Assembly: GCA_963555705.1 (NCBI GenBank)
Contig: OY743180.1
Span: 38,038,129 to 38,102,128, forward strand
DNA from: Ligustrum vulgare
Lineage: Eukaryota; Streptophyta; Magnoliopsida; Lamiales; Oleaceae
Reading direction: 5' to 3'
DNA length: 64,000 nt
Of this stretch, positions 46,115 through 57,195 are shown piece by piece. The notes under the pieces were generated by a model. It saw only the letters and a program-made list of their open reading frames with translations. It was not told the origin of the DNA and made no database searches. The translations under genes and the position numbers were made by a program. How positions within the stretch are numbered: position 1 is the stretch's first letter; every line of letters starts with the position of its first letter.

Positions 46115-46796
46115 GATGAAATAGCAGAATCAAAGAAGAAGAAACGGCATCTTCAGGTGTGGAGTCGAGTATTCGATCAGATGTGTTCCCATCAACTAAC
46201 ATATTATCTATTTGGGCCGTATTAGTAGATTCATGGTTTTTTTATTATACCCACCCTTGAAACTTTTATTTGAAAAATATCATACAAAATTCTTAAATTT
46301 GAAAAATATCACGTTGAAATATAAAAACTGTAAAACTAACATCCAAGATTTAATGAGATATTATAATAATAAATAAATTAAAAAACAAAAAGATTTCATG
46401 CGATATTTTAGGAAATAACATTTACCTTATAATAACAATTTAGTTATAATTCTTTAAAACGTATCATCAAATCAAGACATTCCAAAATTCAAACACCAGA
46501 TCATGAAATGATAGATCATATTGTGAAACCTTCAACTCCAAGCAGCAATTGCTTACTGTTCCTGATCATAGTACTACGGTTGAGAACCACCACAATAGAA
46601 TCTCTACGCCCTCCGCTAGTTGGAAATCGAGGATGATGGTGAAATTCCAATTTAGTTGGAAGGTGATAAAGAAAAAATTAAAATCATACAACTTCCATAG
46701 TCGATGAGCAGAGCTTTACTGGTGGAAGAAATCAAAATTCAAAAAATGATGCTGGAAACATCTCTATAGATGCTAATTCGAATGTACAAGGATCCT
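46115..46796. other. Gene-free stretch between LINE and LARD B
   Basis: The LINE 5' part fades into AT-rich DNA, and no gene is visible. The last bases, ATCCT (46792-46796), are the left copy of the LARD B target duplication. The other side of the original target resumes at 57201. Confidence 0.5.
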
Positions 46797-48689
46797 TATA
46801 GCGATCCAGAATTTTTATGCAATAAATAATTATTTTTAATATTTAGAAAATTGTGTCGCTACTATTTCATTTATTATTTTGAAATTAACGCCGCGACGAA
46901 TTCGTCTAGCCAAGTCAAGAAATATCGAATTGTTCGATTTTAAATTAAAATCCGAATTTCTAAAATTATGTTATTTTAATTATTTATTCAAAGTATTATT
47001 TTCAAAATCATTTTGAATTCCAAATTTATTAAAATATCTCAATTTTCCTTATTCAAATGTATTTTCAGTCCAAAAAAAAAAACATCATCATTTTGTATAA
47101 AGAATATTACACCATTTTCTATTTCATATTACACCAAATTCTACACTATCTTATTCTCCATTCACAAACAATACCATCATTATCATCATATAACAAGGCA
47201 AGACACAAACCACCATTTCTTTATTTTATCATTCCAATTATGAGTATTCCATTCAATGATTCCTCTTCACATTATTATGTCCTCCATATTGATCACTTTC
47301 CATCTCATTCCCAAATTTCATAATTCATCCTCACCAACCACCTTCACTACCTTATTCAAATACTCTCTACTCCTACGAGATTCAATTTGCACAATTCAAA
47401 TCATGGCACAACCCATATTCCTTTCTATTATTTATTTTGATTCCTCATATCTCCCCTTTAATCATTTTATTCTAACACTTTACATCTAATCAAATTCCTA
47501 CTCAACCTAAAACTCCACCACGGTTTCACCAAACCAAACCATGCTCCACTTATCACATCATTACCTCCACTTACCTCAATTCCACAATTTCAAAACCAAT
47601 CTGTATATAATCACCTGCGAAATCGTCATCATCAATCTACAATCAGTTCATAACCATCATCCTCAATTCACCAAACAATGCCACTGCAGTCTTCATCTGT
47701 ACCACCACCCATTTTGTTTCTTCCCGTTTTGATCTCCAAATCAGACAAACAGCATACATCTTCATCACCTGCACCAAGCTCCATCTCCATCCCAGACGAG
47801 TGCAACCACAGTCCACCCACACTGCCTCACCGTCCATCACTCTGCCATCACCTCCTCGATCAGAAAATCAGCAGCCACCATTTACCACACATAGATCAAC
47901 CTACAGCAAGCCATAACTGTTTCATCACTGCAACCACTGATCTACCAACCAAACCACCACCCTCTGCAACTCACAGCCGAATCCACTACCAATACTGCCA
48001 TCCACAACCACTAGTTAATCAATTCTGATATCCTGCAATCACCATCTTCATCATATACATCAATCTGTAATCAATCATCATCACCACTATCAACCAGCAT
48101 CATCATCAGATTTTCACTAACTGCACAACCCATGATCATCACTGCCAAACCAGTTCACTGCCATGGCTCGCAGCCACCTCTATTGCCGATCGAACCTCAG
48201 TCACTGCCTCAGAATCACCACCAATCTGTATCACCTCTTCCACCAACACCACTGCACGATCAAATCCCTCAATCTACCATAATCGATACACCAAAACACC
48301 TACTGCCTACTGCTCAACATCAAACCCAACTCCAATCGCAATCCAAAATCAAAACCCAAAACCCAGATTAAGCCAAGCCCAAATACTTACTTCAAATCGC
48401 CGCTCCCTTCACTGTGAATCAGCAACTCCAAATCGCGAACCCTAGCCTCGGGTCACTCTTCGATTTCGCACACAAACTCGCATCCAATCCTCTCATAAAC
48501 CTTAACCACTCTTTTGCCGTCGTTCACCGCTACCTTCCGGCGATGTTGCGCCGGCACACCGTTGCCGGAAATCACGATTTTCTCTCGCAACCCTCGCAAT
48601 TCCGCCTCTCGTTTCCTCTCGCCTGTCTCACTCTGTCTGAATAATGAGAGATGAGAGATAAGATCTGAATATAATTTTTATTTTTCAGA

Positions 48690-48970
48690 AATTTCACTTA
48701 AGCCCTCAAGTTTGAATAGTCATCCAATTCAGTCCCTATAGTTTTAAAACAATTCATTTCAGTCCTTTCAGCTTTAAAATCTTTTAATTTCAGCCCCTGC
48801 TGATTTAATTTATTTGATTTTAAGCCCAAGTTTCAAAAGTACTCATTTTAATCCCTCAACTTTCAAAGTATCCATTTGAGTCTTTCAACTATCAAAAGTA
48901 TCCATTTAAGTCCCTCAACTTTCAAAAGTATTCAATTTAGTCCCTGAACTTTCAAAACATCAATTTTAGT
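48690..48970 (+). repeat. Short tandem repeats of the TTTAGTCCCTCAACTTTCAAA type
   Basis: About nine imperfect units of roughly 28-30 bp, each with (A/T)AGTCC(C/T).(C/A)A(A/G)(T/C)TTTCAAAA. An identical array is in the right LTR at 55531-55811. Confidence 0.85.
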
Positions 48971-49269
48971 CTTCAAATTATAATTTATCATTTTGAGCTA
49001 TATATTCGATAGACTAAAGTGACTTATTGGCTAAGACGAAGCGTACGGAGAATTTAAAGAAATTGAAGTCATTCCCGCTCAACTTTGCACTCATCGGATT
49101 TGAGGTAGACTCGCACTTATTAATTGATTTAAATTATGATTTCATATAAATGTCATGTGACTTGTGAAAGTCAATTTTCAAGAAAATTAAGTATGTTTTA
49201 TGAAAAGTAAGTATACCCTATGTTTTTACGATAATGTTTTATATGTTTTGGATCATTGCTACGCATAAG

Positions 49270-49670
49270 AATTCTTACCACCTAAGTTCGGTAGAATTCT
49301 GTGTCTCCATAAGTTTATGAGGATTTACCACCTAAGTTCGGTAAAATTCCTGCCTTTCCATATGTTTATGAGGATTTACCACCTAAGTTCGGTAAAATTC
49401 CTGTCGCGTATGTTTATGAGGATTTCGATCCTATCTTATGTTATGATGGAAATGATCCCTATGAATTTCATGAATTATGTTTTGGTATACTTACTGTTAT
49501 TATGATCTTACTGTTATTATGACTTACTACATAAGAATTCTTGCCACCTAAGTTCGGTAAAATTCTTATGTTTACGAGGATTTCGATATTATCCTATGTT
49601 ATGATGAAAACTTACTGTTATTATGATTTTACTGCATAAGAATTCTTGCCACCTAAGTTCGGTAAAGTTC
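49270..49670 (+). repeat. Five hairpin-forming repeats in the LARD B LTR
   Basis: T(A/G)CCACCTAAGTTCGGTA recurs at 49276, 49326, 49377, 49542 and 49647. At least three are bracketed by AGAATTCT on the left and AATTC on the right, giving a stem such as AGAATTCTTACC paired with GGTAGAATTCT. A TTTATGAGGATTT linker recurs between units. A single relic is in the LARD A LTR near 29193-29233. The right LTR carries the same set at 56117-56511. Confidence 0.8.
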
Positions 49671-50357
49671 TTGTGTCTATTTATGTTTATGAGGATTTCA
49701 ATCCTATCTTATGTTATGCTTTCAAAAGAAATTATGCTTGGCATAATTAAAATGTTTTATAAGTATATGGTTTTCAAAGAACTGTTTTCAAAGAGATGTT
49801 TTCAAAGAGCATATGATTTGCAAAATATGTCCCGTGCTGTAATGCACAATATGAGTTTTATCAAGAACAGTTTTATAAAGAAGCTCTATCAATGCCCGTT
49901 TTATAAAGAGCCGGGATTTATGTGTTTAATCATCTTATAAATTAAATTAATTTGCGATGAGTCTACTGAGTATTTCCCCCATGAAATACTCACCCTACTT
50001 TTTAACAGTTTTGCAGATTTCGGAGACGGTGGCGAGCGATGAATGATGGTGGCAATAATCGTTGAACGGTTGAAAGTTTGACGTTAATGATTTCCGTATT
50101 TTCCAAACAATCGAATAATTTAGAGAAGTTCATTTATTTGAGAAATTATGATATTGGCAATTTCTTTACAATATTAATGGTTCGATTTACTATTTCAAAT
50201 GGTTTCATAAATGTTTTCAATTTTAGCGGCCATTACAGTTTATTTAATGTTGCCAAAAATGAATTTCAATTATTTCTTCCGCAAAAATATTATTCGAAAA
50301 ATTTAGACAGAAAATGACGTAGTGAATCGGGTATACGGAACTCGGGGCGCTACAAGT

Positions 50358-50370
50358 TGGTATCAGAGAC
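50358..50370 (+). promoter_or_regulatory. Primer-binding site, initiator tRNA-Met type
   Basis: TGGTATCAGAGAC lies three bases after the left LTR. It matches the common plant TGGTATCAGAGC site except at the end. Confidence 0.85.
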
Positions 50371-51326
50371 AGTCTGCGTTTCTGTAGACTGGAAAAATTT
50401 TCAAAAAGAATTTTCAAGAAATATTTTCCATTATAAAATTTTATTGATGAAGATTGCCACTGCCATCATTCGTTCCACCAACTCCGAGGTAAAGAAGTTT
50501 ATGATGTTTAAAGTTATTTCAGTATTTCGAATACTCATTTTACTAATTTATGAGAAAGAATGAAGAGTATTTCGGATACTTATGATTTATGAGAAATAAG
50601 AATGTATTTCTTCGAAAATAATGATGTTGTTATGCTTTGTCATAACTTATATGCTCTAATGTATGATTATGAGAAATTTTTTTTTTAAAGAAAACGAGTG
50701 TTGAGCATAATGGGAATAATATGATTTTATTAAGAATTAAGTAATGGATATTATGTTGAGTTAATTTATTATGCCTCTATGTTGAAGAGAAATTTATTAT
50801 GAAGTTTGGCTTTGTGAATAAAATTTTGGGAATATGATTTATGGCATATATTTATAAGTATGAGTAACTTTTGAGCCAATTAAGGTATGAAAGGAAGTAA
50901 TATTGTGATATTGAGAAATATGATTTGAAATTTCTATGTTGAGGAATTATGAATTGAATTATGGGATATTTTGATGATATTGAAGTGTTGGAATCGTTTT
51001 CAATATTTTTAGATCGTTGTGATCAAATGTGGAGTTATTTATTATTGTGAGTTATGAAGTATGCTTATGGTTTGGATAAGTCCAAATTACAAGGGAGACT
51101 CTATCCAGAATTTTATCATTTGGAATTAAGAGCATAATATGATAAGCATCTACTAAAGGAATTAAGTTTAGACATGCAAGTTCATTTACATCAAACGAGA
51201 TTTAGTAGATGATAACAGAGATTTTATTATTTTCTCATAAGGAGAACACACAAGAGTCACACTGGAAAGGAAATACATGAAACACATGAAAGCATAAGAG
51301 AAAAACATGGAAAGATCCTCAAAATG

Positions 51327-51538
51327 AGAGATGTGTTTCCGGAGTAGCCGTATCCTACCACCTCTGATCTTTTGAGGAAATAAAGAAACCTTCAAAGAGG
51401 TGTGTTTCGAGAGTAAGAATACTCCGTAATCTACCACCTGGAACCTTTGAGGTACACACAAGATTTAAACATTAAGGAAATCCTAGTAAATGGAGGGGTG
51501 TCTCGAGAGTGAGAATACTCCGTACTCTACCCCCACCT
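51327..51538. repeat. Three hairpin-forming repeats beyond the 3' end of the LOG gene
   Basis: Three units at about 51327-51370, 51397-51444 and 51492-51538 share GAGG.GTGT.TC(G/C)(A/G)GAGT...AATACTCCGTA.TCTACC(A/C)CC. The last folds as GGGGT..AGAGT paired with ACTCTACCCC. They lie just past the stop codon of the LOG gene on its strand, so they would be in its 3' UTR. Confidence 0.65.
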
Positions 51539-51548
51539 ATTCTAAGAT

Positions 51549-52202
51549 TCAAAGAGTTAAATTTACATTAACCGGACTCCATTTTCGCTTGATCCCCCTT
51601 CCTTGCGACCAATCTATTTTAACTCCTGCTGGATCTTGTATTGAGATATATGACTGCAGCTTATCCAGTAGTTCATCAATAGTAGGAGCAGAAATAAGAA
51701 GCCTTCTGGAAAATGGAGAGATGAATCCCTGTTCCACAGCATAATCAAGAAAGGTTAACAAACCATCAAAGAAATTGTTAACATTCAGAAGCCCAATAGG
51801 CTTAGTATGGAGATCTAGTTGAGCCCACGAGGTAATGTTAAAGATTTCTTCTAAGGTACCAAAACCTCCGGGCAGGGCTATAAAGGCATCAGAACCATAT
51901 AGCATACAAGTTATGCGTTCATGGATGGATAAAGTTTGAACTTCATGCCCTCGTGTTTTGCCTGCAACATCTACCAAAGGGACAGGTATAACACCGATTA
52001 CTTTTGATTTCTCTGCAAGAGCAGATTGGGAAACACAACCCATTAGACCACTGCTACCACCCCCATACACAAGAGTGATACCTTTTTCCCCCAGTTTCTT
52101 TCCAAGATCTACAGCCGCTTCTAGATAACCGAAGCCTTTCCCTACTTTTGATCCACAAAATACACAAATAGTTTTGATTTGTCGAAGTTTTGGTGCTTCC
52201 AT
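51549..52202 (-). CDS. LOG-type cytokinin riboside 5'-monophosphate phosphoribohydrolase
   Basis: Family members release active cytokinin bases from their nucleotide forms in one step, in cytosol and nucleus. The 217-residue length is normal for plant LOG proteins. Visible motifs are ICVFCGS at 12-18, LVYGGGSSGLMG at 44-55, HER (conserved Arg) at 94-96, the hallmark PGGFGTLEE at 111-119, and SWAQLDLHTKPIGLLNV at 125-141. The Lys that usually follows the Arg in the M..RK motif is Ile97 here. The start has a strong context (AAAGATGG), and a TATA-like TTTAAATAG lies about 75 bp upstream. Plant LOG genes normally have several introns. This copy has none, as expected for a copy captured through RNA. 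It is antisense to LARD B. Activity is not proven. Confidence 0.85.
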   Translation of the reverse strand: MEAPKLRQIKTICVFCGSKVGKGFGYLEAAVDLGKKLGEKGITLVYGGGSSGLMGCVSQSALAEKSKVIGVIPVPLVDVAGKTRGHEVQTLSIHERITCMLYGSDAFIALPGGFGTLEEIFNITSWAQLDLHTKPIGLLNVNNFFDGLLTFLDYAVEQGFISPFSRRLLISAPTIDELLDKLQSYISIQDPAGVKIDWSQGRGIKRKWSPVNVNLTL

Positions 52203-52276
52203 CTTTGATAGTATAGAAGAGAAAACTTACGAAGAAGATGTGATTTTGGGATGCCTGAACTATGAAATATGTTTGA

Positions 52277-52286
52277 CTATTTAAAG
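52277..52286 (-). promoter_or_regulatory. TATA-like motif upstream of the LOG gene
   Basis: On the minus strand CTTTAAATAG lies 75-84 bp before the ATG. TTTAAATAGT is shared with the motif before the cysteine-rich gene. Confidence 0.5.
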
Positions 52287-52501
52287 CCGGAAAAATTTAC
52301 TGTTTTTGATTGATTCTGAAAAAGTAAAGATTTACTTTTGACAAAATCAGCCCACTTTTGAATATTTTTATCGTATCGAGGCTGTCACCTTTCGGCGATT
52401 TAATATTTATTTCCAGCTTTATCAAACCTCGAGAAAGGAAAATATATTTTATTTCCAAAACGCGTGAAAGAAAGCAGCAAAATATTTTAAAAAGATTTAC
52501 C

Positions 52502-53053
52502 TTATATCATTGCTGAACTGCCAGAAGCCTCATTTTGTAAAACAGACTGGCAAACAGGATCTTTCGATATTATATTTTGGAGACTATAACGATTTTTGTC
52601 CTCGTTAAACTGAGCGTATAAGGAGAGAAGTTCACGTTGTACATAACCACTTGGGTGCGTCTCAAGAGTCAGTCGAATATCATCCAAAGACTCCTTACTC
52701 AGTCCACCCTTTATGAATTCGATTTTATCATCCCGATTAGTAGAAGAATATCCTACTGATTTGCAACGTGTATTACAGTTCCAACGAGCACATTTGTAGC
52801 AACCACCCAGTCTTTTTGCTCTTCGTTTCTTTGCGAACGTGCTTTTGCCTAAACCAGGCATATGTTTTGGAAATGTTGATGGTAATTCACCAGATAGTCG
52901 AACCTTTGCTTCTATCAACCAGCGAACATCTTCTGGAATATCATGAGCCATTAGCAACCTCAATCTTTCGAGCCTTATTTTATAGATCTTTCTCAGATCA
53001 TTCATAGGAAGACTGGAATAATACTTGCGAATGTTAGAAAGAATGATATCCAT
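52502..53053 (-). CDS. Cysteine-rich nucleic-acid-binding-like protein, carlavirus-type (antisense to LARD B)
   Basis: This is an intact 183-residue ORF from the ATG at 53053 (context ACAATGG). The frame stays open upstream to a TTG. Residues 1-60 are mostly helical and basic. A basic run GKSTFAKKRRAKRL (69-82) leads straight into Cys85-x2-Cys88-x4-Cys93-x3-Cys97, then a Tyr-Ser...Ile-Glu-Phe-Ile-Lys-Gly-Gly block (102-117). This order, GKS-aromatic-A-basic run, CxxC, later paired Cys, then a G.S....FI..G block, resembles the cysteine-rich nucleic-acid-binding proteins of carlaviruses, some of which suppress RNA silencing. The cysteine spacing is tighter and the C-terminal 65 residues are extra. 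The viral link is my inference from pattern. A zinc-binding plant protein is the alternative. A near-identical ORF is in LARD A. Confidence 0.65.
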   Translation of the reverse strand: MDIILSNIRKYYSSLPMNDLRKIYKIRLERLRLLMAHDIPEDVRWLIEAKVRLSGELPSTFPKHMPGLGKSTFAKKRRAKRLGGCYKCARWNCNTRCKSVGYSSTNRDDKIEFIKGGLSKESLDDIRLTLETHPSGYVQRELLSLYAQFNEDKNRYSLQNIISKDPVCQSVLQNEASGSSAMI

Positions 53054-53085
53054 TGTTTGATGATTCAACCTCTTCCCAGCATGAA

Positions 53086-53096
53086 CTATTTAAAAG
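53086..53096 (-). promoter_or_regulatory. TATA-like motif upstream of the cysteine-rich gene
   Basis: On the minus strand CTTTTAAATAG lies 33-43 bp before the ATG at 53053. LARD A keeps the same CTTTTAAATAGT sequence at 31861-31872. Confidence 0.5.
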
Positions 53097-53621
53097 CGCA
53101 AAGGATCTGAGTGAATCCGCGTAATGTTGTGACCAGCAAGAAAGCGCAGGATTATTTTAATGAAAAGAGGAGACAAGAAGTAATGCGCTGTTAAATTTTA
53201 TCGATAAAGGAGATTTGATTGGAGATTTGGAATATTTTCTTGGATTATGGGTACTGATATTTTGTTTTAATAATGATAATCTTGGTATAGTGTGATGATA
53301 CGTGGAAAGTAAAATGAGTACCGTATTGAATCAGAATTCATACGTATATACAAGTGAAAGAAATACTTTGCAGGAAATGTGGTGACATTTAAGTATAGAA
53401 TCTTAGTTTTGGGAGATATTTGTTTACTGAATTTTGGGTTACAAATATTGGAAAGATAAGTTGATGATATTATGTTGATATGTTTGGGTATTTTACGTAG
53501 AGAAAATATTCAGGAATTGTTTTGATTATTTTGAGAATATTCGATGATAAGAAGAAGAGATTCTGATTAAGTATTCAGAAATTATAAGATTAAGTAAGTT
53601 TAATTTCGAGGACGAAATTAT

Positions 53622-53637
53622 TTTAAGGAGGTAAGAT
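53622..53637 (+). promoter_or_regulatory. Polypurine tract of LARD B
   Basis: TTTTAAGGAGGTAAGAT directly precedes the right LTR, as expected for plus-strand priming. LARD A has the complement of a related tract (CCCCTTAAAA) at the matching place. Confidence 0.8.
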
Positions 53638-56600
53638 TATAGCGATCCAGAATTTTTATGCAATAAATAATTATTTTTAATATTTAGAAAATTGTGTCGC
53701 TACTATTTCATTTATTATTTTGAAATTAACGCCGCGACGAATTCGTCTAGCCAAGTCAAGAAATATCGAATTGTTCGATTTTAAATTAAAATCCGAATTT
53801 CTAAAATTATGTTATTTTAATTATTTATTCAAAGTATTATTTTCAAAATCATTTTGAATTCCAAATTTATTAAAATATCTCAATTTTCCTTATTCAAATG
53901 TATTTTCAGTCCAAAAAAAAAAACATCATCATTTTGTATAAAGAATATTACACCATTTTCTATTTCATATTACACCAAATTCTACACTATCTTATTCTCC
54001 ATTCACAAACAATACCATCATTATCATCATATAACAAGGCAAGACACAAACCACCATTTCTTTATTTTATCATTCCAATTATGAGTATTCCATTCAATGA
54101 TTCCTCTTCACATTATTATGTCCTCCATATTGATCACTTTCCATCTCATTCCCAAATTTCATAATTCATCCTCACCAACCACCTTCACTACCTTATTCAA
54201 ATACTCTCTACTCCTACGAGATTCAATTTGCACAATTCAAATCATGGCACAACCCATATTCCTTTCTATTATTTATTTTGATTCCTCATATCTCCCCTTT
54301 AATCATTTTATTCTAACACTTTACATCTAATCAAATTCCTACTCAACCTAAAACTCCACCACGGTTTCACCAAACCAAACCATGCTCCACTTATCACATC
54401 ATTACCTCCACTTACCTCAATTCCACAATTTCAAAACCAATCTGTATATAATCACCTGCGAAATCGTCATCATCAATCTACAATCAGTTCATAACCATCA
54501 TCCTCAATTCACCAAACAATGCCACTGCAGTCTTCATCTGTACCACCACCCATTTTGTTTCTTCCCGTTTTGATCTCCAAATCAGACAAACAGCATACAT
54601 CTTCATCACCTGCACCAAGCTCCATCTCCATCCCAGACGAGTGCAACCACAGTCCACCCACACTGCCTCACCGTCCATCACTCTGCCATCACCTCCTCGA
54701 TCAGAAAATCAGCAGCCACCATTTACCACACATAGATCAACCTACAGCAAGCCATAACTGTTTCATCACTGCAACCACTGATCTACCAACCAAACCACCA
54801 CCCTCTGCAACTCACAGCCGAATCCACTACCAATACTGCCATCCACAACCACTAGTTAATCAATTCTGATATCCTGCAATCACCATCTTCATCATATACA
54901 TCAATCTGTAATCAATCATCATCACCACTATCAACCAGCATCATCATCAGATTTTCACTAACTGCACAACCCATGATCATCACTGCCAAACCAGTTCACT
55001 GCCATGGCTCGCAGCCACCTCTATTGCCGATCGAACCTCAGTCACTGCCTCAGAATCACCACCAATCTGTATCACCTCTTCCACCAACACCACTGCACGA
55101 TCAAATCCCTCAATCTACCATAATCGATACACCAAAACACCTACTGCCTACTGCTCAACATCAAACCCAACTCCAATCGCAATCCAAAATCAAAACCCAA
55201 AACCCAGATTAAGCCAAGCCCAAATACTTACTTCAAATCGCCGCTCCCTTCACTGTGAATCAGCAACTCCAAATCGCGAACCCTAGCCTCGGGTCACTCT
55301 TCGATTTCGCACACAAACTCGCATCCAATCCTCTCATAAACCTTAACCACTCTTTTGCCGTCGTTCACCGCTACCTTCCGGCGATGTTGCGCCGGCACAC
55401 CGTTGCCGGAAATCACGATTTTCTCTCGCAACCCTCGCAATTCCGCCTCTCGTTTCCTCTCGCCTGTCTCACTCTGTCTGAATAATGAGAGATGAGAGAT
55501 AAGATCTGAATATAATTTTTATTTTTCAGAAATTTCACTTAAGCCCTCAAGTTTGAATAGTCATCCAATTCAGTCCCTATAGTTTTAAAACAATTCATTT
55601 CAGTCCTTTCAGCTTTAAAATCTTTTAATTTCAGCCCCTGCTGATTTAATTTATTTGATTTTAAGCCCAAGTTTCAAAAGTACTCATTTTAATCCCTCAA
55701 CTTTCAAAGTATCCATTTGAGTCTTTCAACTATCAAAAGTATCCATTTAAGTCCCTCAACTTTCAAAAGTATTCAATTTAGTCCCTGAACTTTCAAAACA
55801 TCAATTTTAGTCTTCAAATTATAATTTATCATTTTGAGCTATATATTCGATAGACTAAAGTGACTTATTGGCTAAGACGAAGCGTACGGAGAATTTAAAG
55901 AAATTGAAGTCATTCCCGCTCAACTTTGCACTCATCGGATTTGAGGTAGACTCGCACTTATTAATTGATTTAAATTATGATTTCATATAAATGTCATGTG
56001 ACTTGTGAAAGTCAATTTTCAAGAAAATTAAGTATGTTTTATGAAAAGTAAGTATACCCTATGTTTTTACGATAATGTTTTATATGTTTTGGATCATTGC
56101 TACGCATAAGAATTCTTACCACCTAAGTTCGGTAGAATTCTGTGTCTCCATAAGTTTATGAGGATTTACCACCTAAGTTCGGTAAAATTCCTGCCTTTCC
56201 ATATGTTTATGAGGATTTACCACCTAAGTTCGGTAAAATTCCTGTCGCGTATGTTTATGAGGATTTCGATCCTATCTTATGTTATGATGGAAATGATCCC
56301 TATGAATTTCATGAATTATGTTTTGGTATACTTACTGTTATTATGATCTTACTGTTATTATGACTTACTACATAAGAATTCTTGCCACCTAAGTTCGGTA
56401 AAATTCTTATGTTTACGAGGATTTCGATATTATCCTATGTTATGATGAAAACTTACTGTTATTATGATTTTACTGCATAAGAATTCTTGCCACCTAAGTT
56501 CGGTAAAGTTCTTGTGTCTATTTATGTTTATGAGGATTTCAATCCTATCTTATGTTATGCTTTCAAAAGAAATTATGCTTGGCATAATTAAAATGTTTTA

Positions 56601-57195
56601 TAAGTATATGGTTTTCAAAGAACTGTTTTCAAAGAGATGTTTTCAAAGAGCATATGATTTGCAAAATATGTCCCGTGCTGTAATGCACAATATGAGTTTT
56701 ATCAAGAACAGTTTTATAAAGAAGCTCTATCAATGCCCGTTTTATAAAGAGCCGGGATTTATGTGTTTAATCATCTTATAAATTAAATTAATTTGCGATG
56801 AGTCTACTGAGTATTTCCCCCATGAAATACTCACCCTACTTTTTAACAGTTTTGCAGATTTCGGAGACGGTGGCGAGCGATGAATGATGGTGGCAATAAT
56901 CGTTGAACGGTTGAAAGTTTGACGTTAATGATTTCCGTATTTTCCAAACAATCGAATAATTTAGAGAAGTTCATTTATTTGAGAAATTATGATATTGGCA
57001 ATTTCTTTACAATATTAATGGTTCGATTTACTATTTCAAATGGTTTCATAAATGTTTTCAATTTTAGCGGCCATTACAGTTTATTTAATGTTGCCAAAAA
57101 TGAATTTCAATTATTTCTTCCGCAAAAATATTATTCGAAAAATTTAGACAGAAAATGACGTAGTGAATCGGGTATACGGAACTCGGGGCGCTACA
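53638..57195 (+). repeat. Right LTR of LARD B
   Basis: Copy of 46797-50354 with no difference seen. It is followed by the ATCCT duplication. Confidence 0.93.

Larger units (their letters stand above)
46797..50354 (+). repeat. Left LTR of LARD B
   Basis: It starts TATAGCGATCCAGAATTTTT (the usual TG is TA in both LTRs) and ends GGAACTCGGGGCGCTACA. Parts: AT-rich start, a long A/C-rich stretch (47540-48370), a GC-rich patch with CGCCGGCAC (48530-48570), tandem 'AGTCC(C)TCAACTTTCAAA' repeats (48690-48970), and hairpin repeats (49270-49670). Confidence 0.93.
46797..57195 (+). mobile_element. LARD B: young, complete non-autonomous LTR element carrying two antisense genes
   Basis: Its LTRs (46797-50354 and 53638-57195) are 3,558 bp each. 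I found no difference in the parts compared, and every reading frame derived from one recurs identically in the other at an offset of exactly 6,841. ATCCT flanks both sides (46792-46796, 57196-57200). A tRNA-iMet-type primer site (50358-50370) and a polypurine tract (53622-53632) are present. The 3,283-bp interior has no gag or pol but carries a LOG-type gene and a cysteine-rich gene, both antisense. It must depend on another element's enzymes. Primer site and AAGGAGGTAAGAT tract resemble Tekay/Del-type gypsy elements (inference). Confidence 0.93.

Noticed and set aside
47541..48371. Several A/C-rich open frames (His/Pro/Ser/Gln-rich) in the LARD B LTRs, repeated at 54382-55212
   Set aside because: Low-complexity frames in several phases within an LTR, with no domain and no stable start. 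Their identity in both LTRs only reflects LTR identity.
51186..51461. 91-residue minus-strand frame downstream of LOG
   Set aside because: It reads through the hairpin repeats and lacks any domain. Repeats explain its apparent structure.
53066..53068. Longer start for the cysteine-rich gene
   Set aside because: The codon here is TTG, not ATG. The first ATG is at 53053 and has a good context, so the shorter 183-residue form was used.
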